From: Anagrus nilaparvatae
Lineage: Eukaryota > Arthropoda > Insecta > Hymenoptera > Mymaridae
Direction of reading: 5' to 3'
Length of the DNA: 64,000 bases
NCBI GenBank assembly: GCA_022575985.1
Contig: JAKSXM010000231.1
Location: 25,892,501-25,956,500 of the forward strand
Part shown: positions 50,901 to 56,127 of the stretch, one piece after another
Position numbering within the stretch: the stretch's first letter is position 1
How the letters are laid out: each line of letters opens with the position of its first letter
Position numbers and translations under genes: made by a program
Notes under the pieces: generated by a model
Seen by the model: the letters and a program-made list of their open reading frames with translations, nothing else
What the model was told of the DNA's origin: nothing
Databases searched by the model: none

Positions 50901-51361
50901 GCTTCTGTATACAAAAAGCAATAAGTAACCAAAACCGCATCAATTTCAACTACCCCATCCTTGAACCTAATTAAAATTAAAATTTTATTATTACGATTCA
51001 TGGTCAGAAAAATAAATAGTTGCCCGAATCGCACGAAAACTACTAATTGATACGAGTGAGATGAATGAACCGATGGTGAGTTGCGATTCGGAACATACTT
51101 TTTTTCTTTTTTTATGACCAAGGATTGAATGGTCATGATTTTGAAAAATACGTGGTTTTTGGCCAGTGATAAAAAAAAATTATTTTTTATTACACAGAAT
51201 TTAATAAAATTACCTGCAAGTCTTCCATATCTTTGAAACATACGTTCAACGTCTGTTTTACTGCATTGAAATGTATTAAGATTGCCAACAAAAACTCTAG
51301 AACTTACAGCTTGCGGGTCCTGTGAGTTTGTTTGATTTCCTACTTTGCTCAATTTCATCGC
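8891..51361 (-). CDS. hnRNP C / RALY-type RNA-binding protein (partial, 3 coding exons visible)
   Basis: Minus-strand gene whose exons at 51,214-51,361, 50,235-50,342 and 8,891-8,969 join in one frame, using phase-1, phase-1 and phase-2 junctions. The ATG is at 51,358-51,356. The product (110 residues so far) begins with a short polar tail, then one RRM: RNP2 VFVGNL at residues 22-27 and RNP1 KGYAFVQF at 54-61. The linker DVNMVAEPKPHQTGRKRQN follows, ending KTGNDW before the next donor. NLNT after RNP2 and the D(I/V)N..AEPK linker are hallmarks of the hnRNP C/RALY subfamily, nuclear proteins that bind U-rich pre-mRNA. The C-terminal part lies further left and was not found. Intron 1 is 871 bp; intron 2 is about 41,265 bp and filled with transposons. 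Family assignment is strong; exact orthology is not proven. Confidence 0.9.
8970..9959. other. Spacer at the 3' side of the 41-kb intron
   Basis: AT-rich intron sequence immediately upstream of the third hnRNP-like exon. It includes the acceptor tract and a short AAATA/AATA run at about 8980-9000. No other feature seen. Confidence 0.5.
9960..10386. mobile_element. CACTGTAAAAAGTAAC family MITE, copy 2
   Basis: Same ends and same palindromic interior as copy 1; the flanking dinucleotide is CA on both sides. 427 bp, no ORF. Confidence 0.8.
10387..11839. other. Intron spacer
   Basis: AT-rich. A lone inverted end GGAATTTTTTTTCAGTGTAC lies at about 10,803-10,822, the mirror of the ends at 1186 and 2926. 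The small frame at 11,033-11,224 lacks an ATG start and codon structure. Confidence 0.45.
11840..11868 (-). other. tRNA 3'-half relic
   Basis: On the minus strand CGTGGGTTCGAGTCCCACCG forms a perfect T-arm (GTGGG / TTCGAGT / CCCAC), followed by the acceptor-like GGCTCCGA and then a T run. No partner TCGGAGC or D-arm lies within 90 bases upstream, so this is not a working tRNA. It could be a relic or the tRNA-derived end of a SINE. Confidence 0.5.
11911..12512. mobile_element. TIR element with GGCTATTT ends
   Basis: Left arm (GGCTATTT..TATAGTGATTTG..CCTAACCTAAGTA) and right arm (inverse at about 12,457-12,512) match over roughly 60 bp with some substitutions. About 600 bp; the internal frame at 12,019-12,222 does not resemble a transposase. 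A detached end of the same family (GGGGTCCAAATCACTATAC) lies at 46,066-46,085. No target duplication identified. Confidence 0.6.
12513..13711. other. Intron spacer with a hairpin and a CpG-dense patch
   Basis: A 74-bp hairpin at 12,549-12,622 has arms ACACGGCGAGGCTGCTTTGC and its near inverse. A CpG-dense, coding-like patch at about 13,060-13,122 stands out from the surroundings: on the minus strand an ATG at 13,121 reads MQRAFRMKKKLQERRRRL. No valid splice pair was found. Otherwise plain AT-rich DNA. Confidence 0.4.
13712..14863. mobile_element. CACTGTAAAAAGTAAC family MITE, copy 3, with nested insert
   Basis: Ends match copies 1 and 2; the flanking dinucleotide is TA on both sides. The interior departs from the family at about 14,010 and returns at about 14,770, so a roughly 750-bp foreign segment, including a foldback, sits inside it. 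Confidence 0.75.
14366..14768. repeat. Foldback repeat nested in MITE copy 3
   Basis: Inverted arms 14,366-14,551 and 14,592-14,768 are nearly identical: CTTAAAAAAGATT.., GTTTCTGAACTTTAAA, TGCATTRCTCGCTTGAT, TTTTTAGGTCAAAA. The loop is about 40 bp. RNA or single-stranded DNA of this segment would form one long hairpin. Confidence 0.75.
14864..16109. other. Intron spacer
   Basis: AT-rich; an (AAT)n microsatellite at about 15,718-15,740. The short plus-strand frame at 15,191-15,418 shows no coding features. Confidence 0.45.
16110..17340. repeat. Higher-order tandem array, ~155-bp subunits in ~466-bp units
   Basis: Seven subunits, each with CATRGAAWTRAATKAGGTAYTA, start near 16,276, 16,435, 16,586, 16,741, 16,895, 17,048 and 17,206 (spacing 151-159 bp). 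Three alternating variants (CATGGAAATRAATGAGG, CATAGAATTAAAWGAGG, CATGGAAATAAATTAGG) recur every third subunit, giving a 466-bp higher-order unit about 2.7 times. Long poly(A) runs separate the subunits. Confidence 0.8.
17345..17492 (+). repeat. AC-microsatellite-headed dispersed repeat, copy 1
   Basis: An (AC)n run is followed by AAAAACAGGTTTTTTAGCTTCC, CGTGCTTATATGCCAAAAAA and GGTTCCTCTTTGAGGAACC. The same order occurs at 60,209-60,353, and inverted at 24,213-24,326. It lies at the end of the higher-order array here and beside CATGTTCC elements in the other two places. Confidence 0.65.
17493..22514. other. Intron spacer, largely unstructured
   Basis: At 17,500-17,770 the DNA is built from recurring TAGTAA/TTACTA words like those in the 41.4-kb element. 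A short hairpin TTGTGGTAAA/TTTACCACAA lies at 18,843-18,870. Around 19,800-20,115 a less AT-rich 104-codon minus frame lacks an ATG and has a doubled GPYVPG; it may be a transposon fragment. No gene supported. Confidence 0.4.
22515..22781. mobile_element. TTAA-flanked hairpin MITE (GAGGACGCC ends)
   Basis: TTAA at 22,515-22,518 and 22,778-22,781 encloses 259 bp whose arms pair almost completely: GAGGACGCCGGAGTTTGGCG, ACTGACGCGTCACAAGTACA, AATTATCC, AAACGCTTCGTACCGAGC. TTAA duplication is typical of piggyBac-type insertion, though the G-rich ends are not the classic CCC. No ORF. Confidence 0.75.
22782..24212. other. Intron spacer
   Basis: AT-rich with slightly less skewed patches at 22,850-23,040 and 23,280-23,480 that show no continuous frame. 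Nothing recognisable. Confidence 0.45.
24213..24326 (-). repeat. AC-headed dispersed repeat, copy 2 (AC run lost)
   Basis: Inverted relative of the 17.3-kb and 60.2-kb copies (GTTCCTCATAGAGGACCC, TATATAAGCACATTTTG, AAAAACCAGTTTTTAAAAA). It directly abuts the CATGTTCC element to its right. Confidence 0.6.
24327..25208 (-). mobile_element. CATGTTCC-family element with minisatellite, copy split by a TTAA insert
   Basis: Contains the family phrase GGGGGTACTTCAGAAATTG, then 28-bp minisatellite units (TTTAAGGGGGGTGGTCAAAT then TTGTCCTA) at about 24,365-24,475 and 24,815-24,890. Next come the repeated AGGGACTTAAGATAATA lines, and the end GTAAACATGTTCCATGCATT with GGTTGCGTTTACACTAATCG. The start is truncated. 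The array is interrupted by the element at 24,475-24,813. Confidence 0.7.
24475..24813. mobile_element. TTAA-flanked hairpin MITE (GRGG ends) nested in the minisatellite
   Basis: TTAA at 24,471-24,474 and 24,814-24,817 flanks a 339-bp foldback with ends GAGGCCACAGAACCAAAAAA and the inverse of GGGGACACAGAACC. Removing it together with one TTAA restores a normal minisatellite unit, so target and insertion are unambiguous. No ORF. Confidence 0.8.
25209..26071. other. Intron spacer
   Basis: Purine-rich at 25,560-25,650 (GAAAGAAAGATGAAG-like), otherwise AT-rich; no gene, RNA or transposon end identified. Confidence 0.45.
26072..26458. mobile_element. CACTGTAAAAAGTAAC family MITE, copy 4 (worn ends)
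   Basis: Left end CGCTGTAAAAAGTAACTTTC has one change from the family; the right end is shortened to TTCTTACAGTA. The palindromic interior (AAATTTAGTATATT, TTCGAGAATTCTCGA) is as in the others. The open frame at 26,327-26,614 is repeat read-through. Confidence 0.75.
26459..29521. other. Intron spacer with decayed dispersed repeats
   Basis: 26,900-27,330 holds a worn repeat with ACTACCCCTAAAAAGG, TTTTGGGGTCCCTGATCA, AGTTCGAATACATRAAAA and ATCAGCGACCCAAAAAA, kin to the segments at 8.7, 53.4 and 58.8 kb. The remainder is featureless AT-rich DNA; the frame at 28,850-29,053 has no support. Confidence 0.45.
29522..29857. mobile_element. CATGTTCC-family element, short copy
   Basis: Starts GGTTGAGTGTTCATACAACC then CATGGAACATT, runs through AATAAATCCAAAAACTGAAA, CAGGGCCTGATCAGGCCC and AAGTCCCTAAATCGAAAATA, and ends CCCATCCAATGAATATGTTCC with ATGTTAA. 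Same layout and orientation as the 45.5-kb copy. The 85-codon frame through it is accidental. Confidence 0.75.
29858..32436. other. Intron spacer
   Basis: Contains one clear 80-bp hairpin at about 30,911-30,990 (CTTATAACACGTAATATTG / inverse around an AAAAAATTTT loop). Otherwise plain AT-rich sequence with no gene. Confidence 0.45.
32437..32851. mobile_element. hAT-like foldback MITE with perfect 8-bp duplication
   Basis: Flanked by CTAACAAT on both sides (32,429-32,436 and 32,852-32,859), matching the hAT pattern nTnnnnAn. The ends are CAAGGAGCGGTCCACTCAG and the inverse of CAAGGGGCGGTCCACTCAG. Arms of about 185 bp contain GAGCACAGT, repeated TGCGCC/TGCGAC words, GTTTTATCAAAAAAACCTCC and CTCTTTTTAATCTT. 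The plus-strand frame at 32,471-32,668 is part of the hairpin and not a gene. Confidence 0.88.
32860..33650. other. Spacer, possible worn transposon end
   Basis: A C-run at 33,011-33,021 followed by TCGGAATTTTTTTGCC and GCGCCG resembles the rim of a hAT-type element but no mate end was identified. An (ATTT)n run at 33,257-33,275. No gene. Confidence 0.4.
33651..34689. mobile_element. TTAA-flanked element with GGGGGATCACAGA ends, ~1 kb
   Basis: TTAA at 33,651-33,654 and 34,686-34,689; termini GGGGGATCACAGATTT and AAATCTGTGATCCCCC. The interior shows further inverted similarity but no transposase frame; it includes GAGATATCGTGGGAACCGTT and GAGAAAAACGCGTTTAAAG. A non-autonomous element, probably of the same TTAA-targeting group as those at 22.5 and 24.5 kb. 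Confidence 0.75.
34690..35304. other. AT-rich spacer
   Basis: Nothing recognised beyond the 3' flank of the Penelope-like relic. Confidence 0.45.
35305..36215 (-). pseudogene. Penelope-like retroelement relic (RT C-terminal part to GIY-YIG start)
   Basis: On the minus strand, in order and with several frameshifts and stops, the sequence gives ETFNGYERIKCTIEIEKDN then LNFLDL (about 36,122-36,040), YSGRRLNYLSDHPKHQKKK with VIKSLVDKAIKL (about 35,985-35,890), MLAFNNYPKKFIN (about 35,850-35,812), KYNLGIIYHLPFKLNKFIK with LGKDRL (about 35,660-35,580) and NVVYCVECKNFDMKYYGKQ (about 35,560-35,500). This is the order seen in Penelope-like elements: FTxExE and LxFLD, then SxRxLNYxSxHP, NxYP, the linker, and the VVYxxxCxxCxxxYxGxQ-type entry to the GIY-YIG endonuclease. 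The second Cys of that motif reads Phe here. The reverse transcriptase catalytic region upstream was not found. Non-functional. Recognition is by motif order, not by a search. Confidence 0.75.
36216..36851. other. Spacer upstream of the Penelope-like relic
   Basis: Slightly less AT-rich, with repeated AAAGCCTTTAAAGCCC / TTCTTTAAAA words at 36,320-36,370. No frame or transposon boundary seen. May hold further decayed retroelement DNA. Confidence 0.35.
36852..37164. mobile_element. CACTG-ended foldback MITE with CAAGCGG repeats
   Basis: Ends CACTGAAAAAAAAATCCG and the inverse, TA on both sides as a 2-bp duplication. The left tip carries TTGCCGCAAGCGGAATTATT and CCGCTTGTGGCCAGCGG; the right tip carries TTCCGCTTGCTACAAGCGG and TTGCCGCAAGCGG. 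An inner pair of arms (GCAAATGACTTGAAACGTAA at about 36,932 and its inverse at about 37,070) completes the hairpin. Two overlapping minus frames here are not genes. Confidence 0.85.
37165..39128. other. AT-rich spacer
   Basis: No gene supported. The minus frame 38,711-39,049 includes a hydrophobic stretch (TLFCIIIYCTC) after an internal ATG, but lacks splice partners and has AT-noise composition. Confidence 0.45.
39138..39442. mobile_element. hAT-like hairpin MITE (GAGGGGCTATCG ends)
   Basis: Flanked by ATTTTAATT at 39,129-39,137 and 39,443-39,451; the 8-bp core ATTTTAAT fits nTnnnnAn. The ends GAGGGGCTATCGTCTTGGAA and the inverse pair perfectly over about 25 bp. The interior is A/T-only words such as AATCACAAAAAATCACG. 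Confidence 0.82.
39452..41406. other. Spacer with one inverted repeat
   Basis: TCCGGCTTGAATTGAAA (about 39,750) and its exact inverse (about 39,911-39,927) bracket 145 bp, a likely small foldback. A tRNA T-arm-like GGTTCGAACCC lies at 40,119-40,129 without a tRNA fold. The remainder is AT-rich. Confidence 0.45.
41407..41647. mobile_element. CACGC-ended MITE with TA duplication
   Basis: TA-CACGCAAAAAAAAG at the left and the inverse of TA-CACGCATATAAAAAAT at the right. Arms repeat TAGTAAATATAACCAAAA and TAGTAAAATTTACTAA words. About 240 bp, no ORF. Similar internal words occur at 17.5-17.8 kb. Confidence 0.7.
41648..42346. other. Spacer with decayed dispersed repeat
   Basis: 41,760-42,180 has ACAGACCCCAAAAACTTAG and GATCCCAAAAAATTTC phrases related to the dispersed motif at 58.8 kb. 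A short hairpin (GGTTAGGTTGTTTTGCTTGA/inverse) lies at 42,280-42,325. No gene. Confidence 0.4.
42347..42513. mobile_element. hAT-like MITE (CAGTGGCGGATCCAG ends)
   Basis: Exact 8-bp duplication AATTTTTT (42,339-42,346 and 42,514-42,521). The termini CAGTGGCGGATCCAG and the inverse of CAAGGGCGGATTCAG match at 12 of 15 bases. G-run and C-run tracts follow each tip. 167 bp. The two overlapping plus frames that cross it are not genes. Confidence 0.85.
42522..45462. other. Intron spacer
   Basis: AT-rich with no supported gene, RNA or transposon boundaries. (TTA)n-like runs at 45,282-45,295 and 45,340-45,356. Confidence 0.45.
45463..45767. mobile_element. CATGTTCC-family element, most complete short copy
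   Basis: Starts TAACCGGTTTGTGTAACTAC with ACAACC (hairpin), then GCATGGAACATGTTTACTCA and the phrases AATAAATCCAAAAACCAAAA, CAGGGGCTGACTCCC and AAGTCCCTAAATCGAAAATA. Two C-run units (CCCCCCTAAAAACGTC-like) follow, and it ends ATGAACATGTTCCATGTTAA. Confidence 0.78.
45768..48917. other. Intron spacer
   Basis: Contains a detached end of the 11.9-kb TIR family at 46,060-46,100 (GGGGTCCAAATCACTATAC, then ATCCGAAAATA). No gene supported; the minus frames at 46,357-46,590 and 48,432-48,662 lack coding features. Confidence 0.45.
48918..49218 (-). mobile_element. CATGTTCC-family element, inverted copy
   Basis: Begins TTAACATGAAACATGATCATT and ends with a CACAA-rich hairpin (GTGTGAAAACACAAAC). In between lie GGGGTATTTGAAAAAGTC, CAGGGCCTGATCAGGCC and TTTAGGTTTATGGATTTAG, the inverse of the 29.5 and 45.5 kb copies. 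Confidence 0.7.
49219..50234. other. 5' part of the 41-kb intron
   Basis: (AT)n microsatellite at about 49,434-49,450. At 49,960-50,080 AT words (TTTACAAAAAAAATAG, AAATTTACTACT) resemble the MITE interiors but without ends. No gene. Confidence 0.45.
50235..50342 (-). CDS. hnRNP C/RALY-like, second coding exon
   Basis: 108 bp between a TTTTTAG acceptor and an ATTAG/GTAAGT donor. It starts and ends in phase 1 and encodes GISMHKGYAFVQF then the second RRM helix with DARSACLGED, which matches the hnRNP C family at this position. Confidence 0.92.
51214..51361 (-). CDS. hnRNP C/RALY-like, first coding exon
   Basis: Preceded on the minus strand by a TTTTTTTTAG acceptor immediately before GCG-ATG, so at least one 5' exon lies upstream. 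Encodes residues 1-48 plus one base of codon 49, including RNP2. The donor reads CTTGCAG/GTAATT. The longer open frame that runs on into 50,786 is intron read-through. Confidence 0.9.
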
Positions 51362-51685
51362 CTAAAAAAAACAATGTAGAAACAAATTTTTATTTATATT
51401 CTTCAATATTTTAAAGAATTTTTGCTTGAAACATATAAATATAAAATGTATCACTGTAAAAATTAACATATTGCTTGAGTTTTAATGAATTTGCTTGAAC
51501 CAAAGCCATTGTACCGTGTTTCATTTTATTTTCAAGATTAGTCAATTTAATTTTATTATAAGTTGGTAAATTCTTTATTTTGTTAAGAAAAATCAAACAT
51601 AACAGAAAATTATGGACTTGGTGGACACATTTTTTCATAATAAGTAAGCATTATTTATCTTAGTAAAGGTAGCCTAATATCTTAC

Positions 51686-51815
51686 ACATAGGGAAAGTAT
51701 CTGTTGGCATTTTATCTGATTTTCAGAGGCCTCCACGCGTGGCAAAATGGCTTTTTTAATTTGACCACGCACCATTGTTGGAAAACCGTGTCACCGCAGG
51801 CATTTTCGGAATACT
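51686..51815 (-). other. Candidate 5' exon of the hnRNP-like gene
   Basis: A CpG-bearing patch (CCACGCGTGG, CCGTGTCACCGC) ends on the minus strand at a good donor, CTATGT/GTAAGA (exon end 51,686). It is 324 bp before the TTTTTTTTAG acceptor of the first coding exon. An ATG at about 51,775 would read MVRGQIKKAILPRV and stay in frame into that exon, but related proteins start near the second ATG, so it may be untranslated. Transcript data would decide. Confidence 0.35.
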
Positions 51816-51828
51816 ATGATAAAAAACT

Positions 51829-52332
51829 TAACCGGTTTGTGTACACACAACCAAAATGCATGGAACATGTTTACTTACATCTGTAATCTTACAGCATAGA
51901 CACACAAAAAACAATACAATTTATTATTTTTATAATTTGTAATTATCACCTTTACTAAATGTTAAGATCCTAAACCCAAACTATTATGATTTCCTAAACG
52001 CGTATTATTCTAGGTCCCTAAATCAAAAATATTCTAAGTCCCTAAACCCGAATTATTCTAAGTCCCAAAATTGAAATTATTCCAAGTCCCATTTGACCCC
52101 CCCCCCATAAAAAGGACAAATTTGACCCCCCCCCCCTTAAAAAGGACAAATTTGACCACCCTCCTTAAATAGGACGAATTTGACCACCCCCCTTAAATAG
52201 GACACATTTGACCACCCCTCTTAAATAGGACAAATTTGACCACCCCCCTTAAATAGGACAAATTTGACCCCCCCCCCCCCTTAATTTTCAAGTTCTGAAG
52301 TACCCCCTCCCTATAAACATGTTCCATGTTAA
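51829..52332 (+). mobile_element. CATGTTCC-family element with C-run minisatellite
   Basis: Starts TAACCGGTTTGTGTACACAC with AACC and ATGCATGGAACATGTTTAC, ends AAACATGTTCCATGTTAAT. Between about 52,085 and 52,285 lie seven units of the 28-bp repeat in the orientation GGACAAATTTGACCACCCCC then CTTAAATA. It sits just upstream of the candidate 5' exon of the hnRNP-like gene. Confidence 0.8.
52085..52285. repeat. 28-bp minisatellite (C-rich strand)
   Basis: About seven head-to-tail units of TAGGACAAATTTGACCACCC then CCCTTAAA with C-run length differences. The same unit appears inverted at 24.4-24.9 kb and 59.5-59.8 kb, always inside a CATGTTCC element. Confidence 0.85.
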
Positions 52333-54522
52333 TATAAAGTTTGGATACGATTCAAAAATTTTTTATAACTTTATTTCTGTCCAATAATACATTCGTTTTT
52401 TTCTCTGAAAATCAATATAAAAATCCAAAAATAAACTTTAACCTAGCCTGATTCCCTCTATAGAAAACTAATAAATCTATAGAAATAAAGGTATTAATTA
52501 AACAAAAGGTAAAATAGAGTTTAATTTAATAACAGAAATATACATTTGATAAGAAGATTATAGTTCATCAGGCTTATTAATCAATATTACATAGAATTTA
52601 TTATGTATTTGAAAATTTTCCTGGAAATTTTTATATTCATAAATCCTATTGATTATAATTAATTTAATTATATATAATGTACTTGGTTTAAAAATACATT
52701 TGATTCTTTGAATAAAAATTTCATAAATCTGAATTTCATATTATTAGATTTATTTATAAATGTATAAAATAGTATAATCATCCATCGAGGTTTTATCAAG
52801 AATATAACATTGGGCAAGTTTCTAAATTCATATACCCAAATCCTATATGAATATTTACTTGTCTGAAAGAACAACGAGTGTGCTGGAATTTCGCATAGAA
52901 TTCATCTAGTTAGTCAAAATATGCATATCCATACATTTTTTCAGTCATAATTTTTGACCTTTAAAGAAAACATAATGTACTATTACTACCAGAAATAGAG
53001 GTTACTATATATAATTAAATTTTTAGCAACAATAATAATAATGCATAGCATAGATACACTTATACTAATATAAATTTTATATAAGAAGTTATTATTACAT
53101 AGATAAAACCTTAAATTAATATCTTTTATACTGTTCTCTCAAGTATAATAATACTATTATAGGTTCTTGGCAGCTTTTGACTTTTAGTTATACATATATA
53201 ATACTTATTTGCACATAAGCTAATGAATGAATATTCATTCTCAAAATCTTATATAATGTACTGAATTATACGTTTATGTATTCATCAAATATGTGAAGTA
53301 TATACGGTTAATGCTTTTTTATATATTAGCCAAGACCTTACTTTTCATAAAAATGTAAAAGCTAAAAGATATATGCGAGCTAAGTACGAAAATATAGCAG
53401 AAACACACGTTTTTAGGGGTAATTTTGGATAATTTGAGATGTTATGATAATTTATTATAGAAAAAACCTCAAAATTCGTGACCAGTGGCCCAAAAAACTT
53501 ATACTAGATCAAATATAGTGGTGGCTGGAAAGTGTACCGCCAAAATCGTATATTGACTTGAGTTGTATGACAAGCTCGAAAGATTAGGTATTTATTATGA
53601 CAAGCAACAACTTTTTATAGTTGATAATAATTATCAAAATGAGGCACAGGCTAATATATACATAAATATATACTGTCCAAATACATTATTCAATATATAG
53701 AAAACTTATGCGTGAGAATAAAAAATAAAGCTATGAAAGAAAAGGCTTCAGAGATAGTCTACTGTACTTTTGTTCAATGTAACTTATATTGCATAACACA
53801 GATAAACTGGAAAATATATGAGATATACGCGTTTTGCGCTTTAACTGTAATTTTTATATGCTTTTTTCTTGCAAAAGTGTAAAAATTCATACCCGCACAC
53901 AATTTTATATCAGAATAAACCTCTAAAATAACTTTTTTTTTATGAGATATTAAAAACAATTTTAAAGAAATACTGCTCGAGTTCTATTACTAAAATGATT
54001 CTAGTACTCTAAGTAGTGAAGCTTATGAAAAGCAAAAATTTGAATTTTCTGATTCCTTCAGAATTCAAAATGGATTATACACGTATTTCTATCCCAGAAC
54101 TTCATTTAAGTTTTTGTTTTAATTTTAAGAGAATTTTCTAAAAGTTGTTTTCATAAATTAATCAAAACTGAAAAAATTTTATTTGGCATAAATAATACAG
54201 ACAATTATAAGTTTAAGGGTATCAGATATTTTTGCTTAGAGGTCAGTTTTGGAGGATTCACCTGAAAAACAAAGCCCATTTTACTTCAAATATTAAATTA
54301 ATTTATTTAAGAATTTATTGTAATCACTTATTTAACATTAACTGATATTTCCAAATAATTATGGCCATTTGATACTTTTATCAAAGGTAAGTTTAATGTT
54401 TTAAGTTCAGTTGAGTTCGTTGTAAAATGTCTATTCATATTATTATATAAATAAAAGCGTGTGTAAACATAAGTGTAAATTATTAATACATAAATGCGTC
54501 ACCTTTTCCATAACTCTTTTAA
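52333..54522. other. AT-rich spacer, likely 5' intron or upstream region of the hnRNP-like gene
   Basis: A decayed dispersed repeat at 53,386-53,580 holds CACGTTTTTAGGGGTAATTT and GTGACCAGTGGCCCAAAAAAC. Otherwise no feature. Confidence 0.4.
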
Positions 54523-54822
54523 ATCGTTTTTCGCGCCTACTGATTCGCGATTCATTTGAAGCGAGAAATAATAACGAGGCGTGCGGTACATCGGATCGAA
54601 TTTACGATGTTCTTCGCCAAATTTTCTCTCTCTTACGCGTTATTAAACAAGTACGTAGAGCTCGTGTTGTTTGGATAAAATCCAATAGAAATATGGAATA
54701 ATATACTAGATGTATATTTCTTTTTTTACAATGAAAATGAGGTTATTCATGATATTATGTATGAATAGATACGCAGATGCCTTTTTTTTCTTTTTTTTTG
54801 CAAAATTTTCGTCGCGCGTGCA
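54523..54822. promoter_or_regulatory. CpG-dense patch, candidate promoter of the hnRNP-like gene
   Basis: 54,523-54,666 holds by eye more than fifteen CpG in about 145 bp (TTCGCGCCTACTGATTCGCG, ACGAGGCGTGCGG, TTACGCG), and GTCGCGCGTGC follows at 54,811-54,821. The surroundings are almost CpG-free. On the minus strand AACGC/GTAAGAGAG could be a 5'-exon donor. Its place 3.2 kb upstream of the first coding exon fits a broad promoter and first exon. The plus frame through it (54,459-54,701) has no ATG start. Confidence 0.4.
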
Positions 54823-55807
54823 GGATATAATATATTAAAGTTTTCTTTTTCAAAAAGACTTGCCGCTTTATATGAAGTGTAATTATTTTCTTTTGAAATC
54901 TTCTAAAACTTTGAAATTTTTTTTTTATTTTGCGGTATATGTTTACTTAATATCTACATTTTTTACAGAAATAAAATATATTAAATTTAAAATTTTAAAA
55001 CACTGCATAATATTAACTTAAGTAATATAATAATTAAAAGTATAAAAAATCGGAAATATTTTAATGAAAGTTTATTATAACTCTAAGTCCAAGTTACAAA
55101 ATTTAACAATAAGTACAGTATAAAAAATTTTACATACAGTATACAATTTTTACATTTGACCGCAAAAGTTTTGTAGAATGAATGGGTAAAGGAAGGTCAA
55201 AAAATTTTTTCAATCACAAAATATGCATGAATTTTGCATACCCTTCAGTTGAAAGGAACTTTTCTAGTACTTTTTTGGGGAATATTTATTTCCCTTATTT
55301 GTTGATTTTTTTTGGGTAATTTTATGAGGTGAGCTATCTTCTTAGCTCTATGCAAGAATTTCTGTATATTTTTGCCCACTTTTTCAGAACGCATTTTTCA
55401 GAAGAGCAAAATAATAACACGGATATTAGCTTTTGATTCATTCGTTTTAGCAATGTAGCTAGCAAGGAAATATAAAGTTTGGATTTGGATTTATTAAACA
55501 CAATTTGACAGAATGTTTTCTTATGTACAAAAAAATAATTGAGACACCCCCAGTTTAACCCTATAATAGGTCTCCTAAGCTTAGATAGATATTATATCGC
55601 TTTTAAAACAGTGAGCCTCAAGGTTATAATATAAGGTTTTTTAAGTTACCGTCTGAACGATGTTGCAACTTTACGAGTCAACCCAAAAACAGAAAATTTT
55701 TTTCGTTTTTGAAGTACCCGAATACCCTGCTTAACACCGTGTCATTTTTTTCTACCCCTCACCAATCCCAGCTCCACCTTATCTTTATAGAATTACTAGA
55801 AAAAAAA

Positions 55808-55815
<8 letters not shown>
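54823..55815. other. Spacer between CpG patch and LINE tail
   Basis: AT-rich, then slightly more balanced from 55,150 on. No coding frame or RNA feature recognised. Confidence 0.45.
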
Positions 55816-55852
<37 letters not shown>

Positions 55853-56127
55853 TAAATTTATTATTGTACAAGGTTGTACAAAATTTTAGAAGTACATTAG
55901 AAATAATAAAATAACAATTGCAGTCACGCATAACATAATTAAATTGATATTTAAAATTTGAATTTACTATAAATAAAATAACATAATTAATTTAAAAATT
56001 GGGAGAAAAATGATTTCGAGGGAAGGGTATATAGGAGAGATGATCTTAGGAATTTAATAAATGTAAGAACTATGAAGGTTTGAAAAGAAAGTAAATAGGA
56101 ATGGACCAAAGATTTGTAGTAATTAAT

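Noticed and set aside
50786..51213. C-terminal half of the 190-codon frame that starts in the RRM exon
   Set aside because: It is read-through past a good GTAATT donor; the true continuation with RNP1 is in the exon at 50,235-50,342.
51359..51886. Plus-strand frame at 51,704-51,886 and minus frame at 51,411-51,638
   Set aside because: The first is antisense to the candidate 5' exon and enters a transposon; the second lies within the presumed 5' intron and lacks coding features.
54459..54701. 80-codon plus frame in the CpG-dense patch
   Set aside because: Starts at GTG, has no ATG near the start and no splice context; a regulatory or untranslated role for the patch is preferred.
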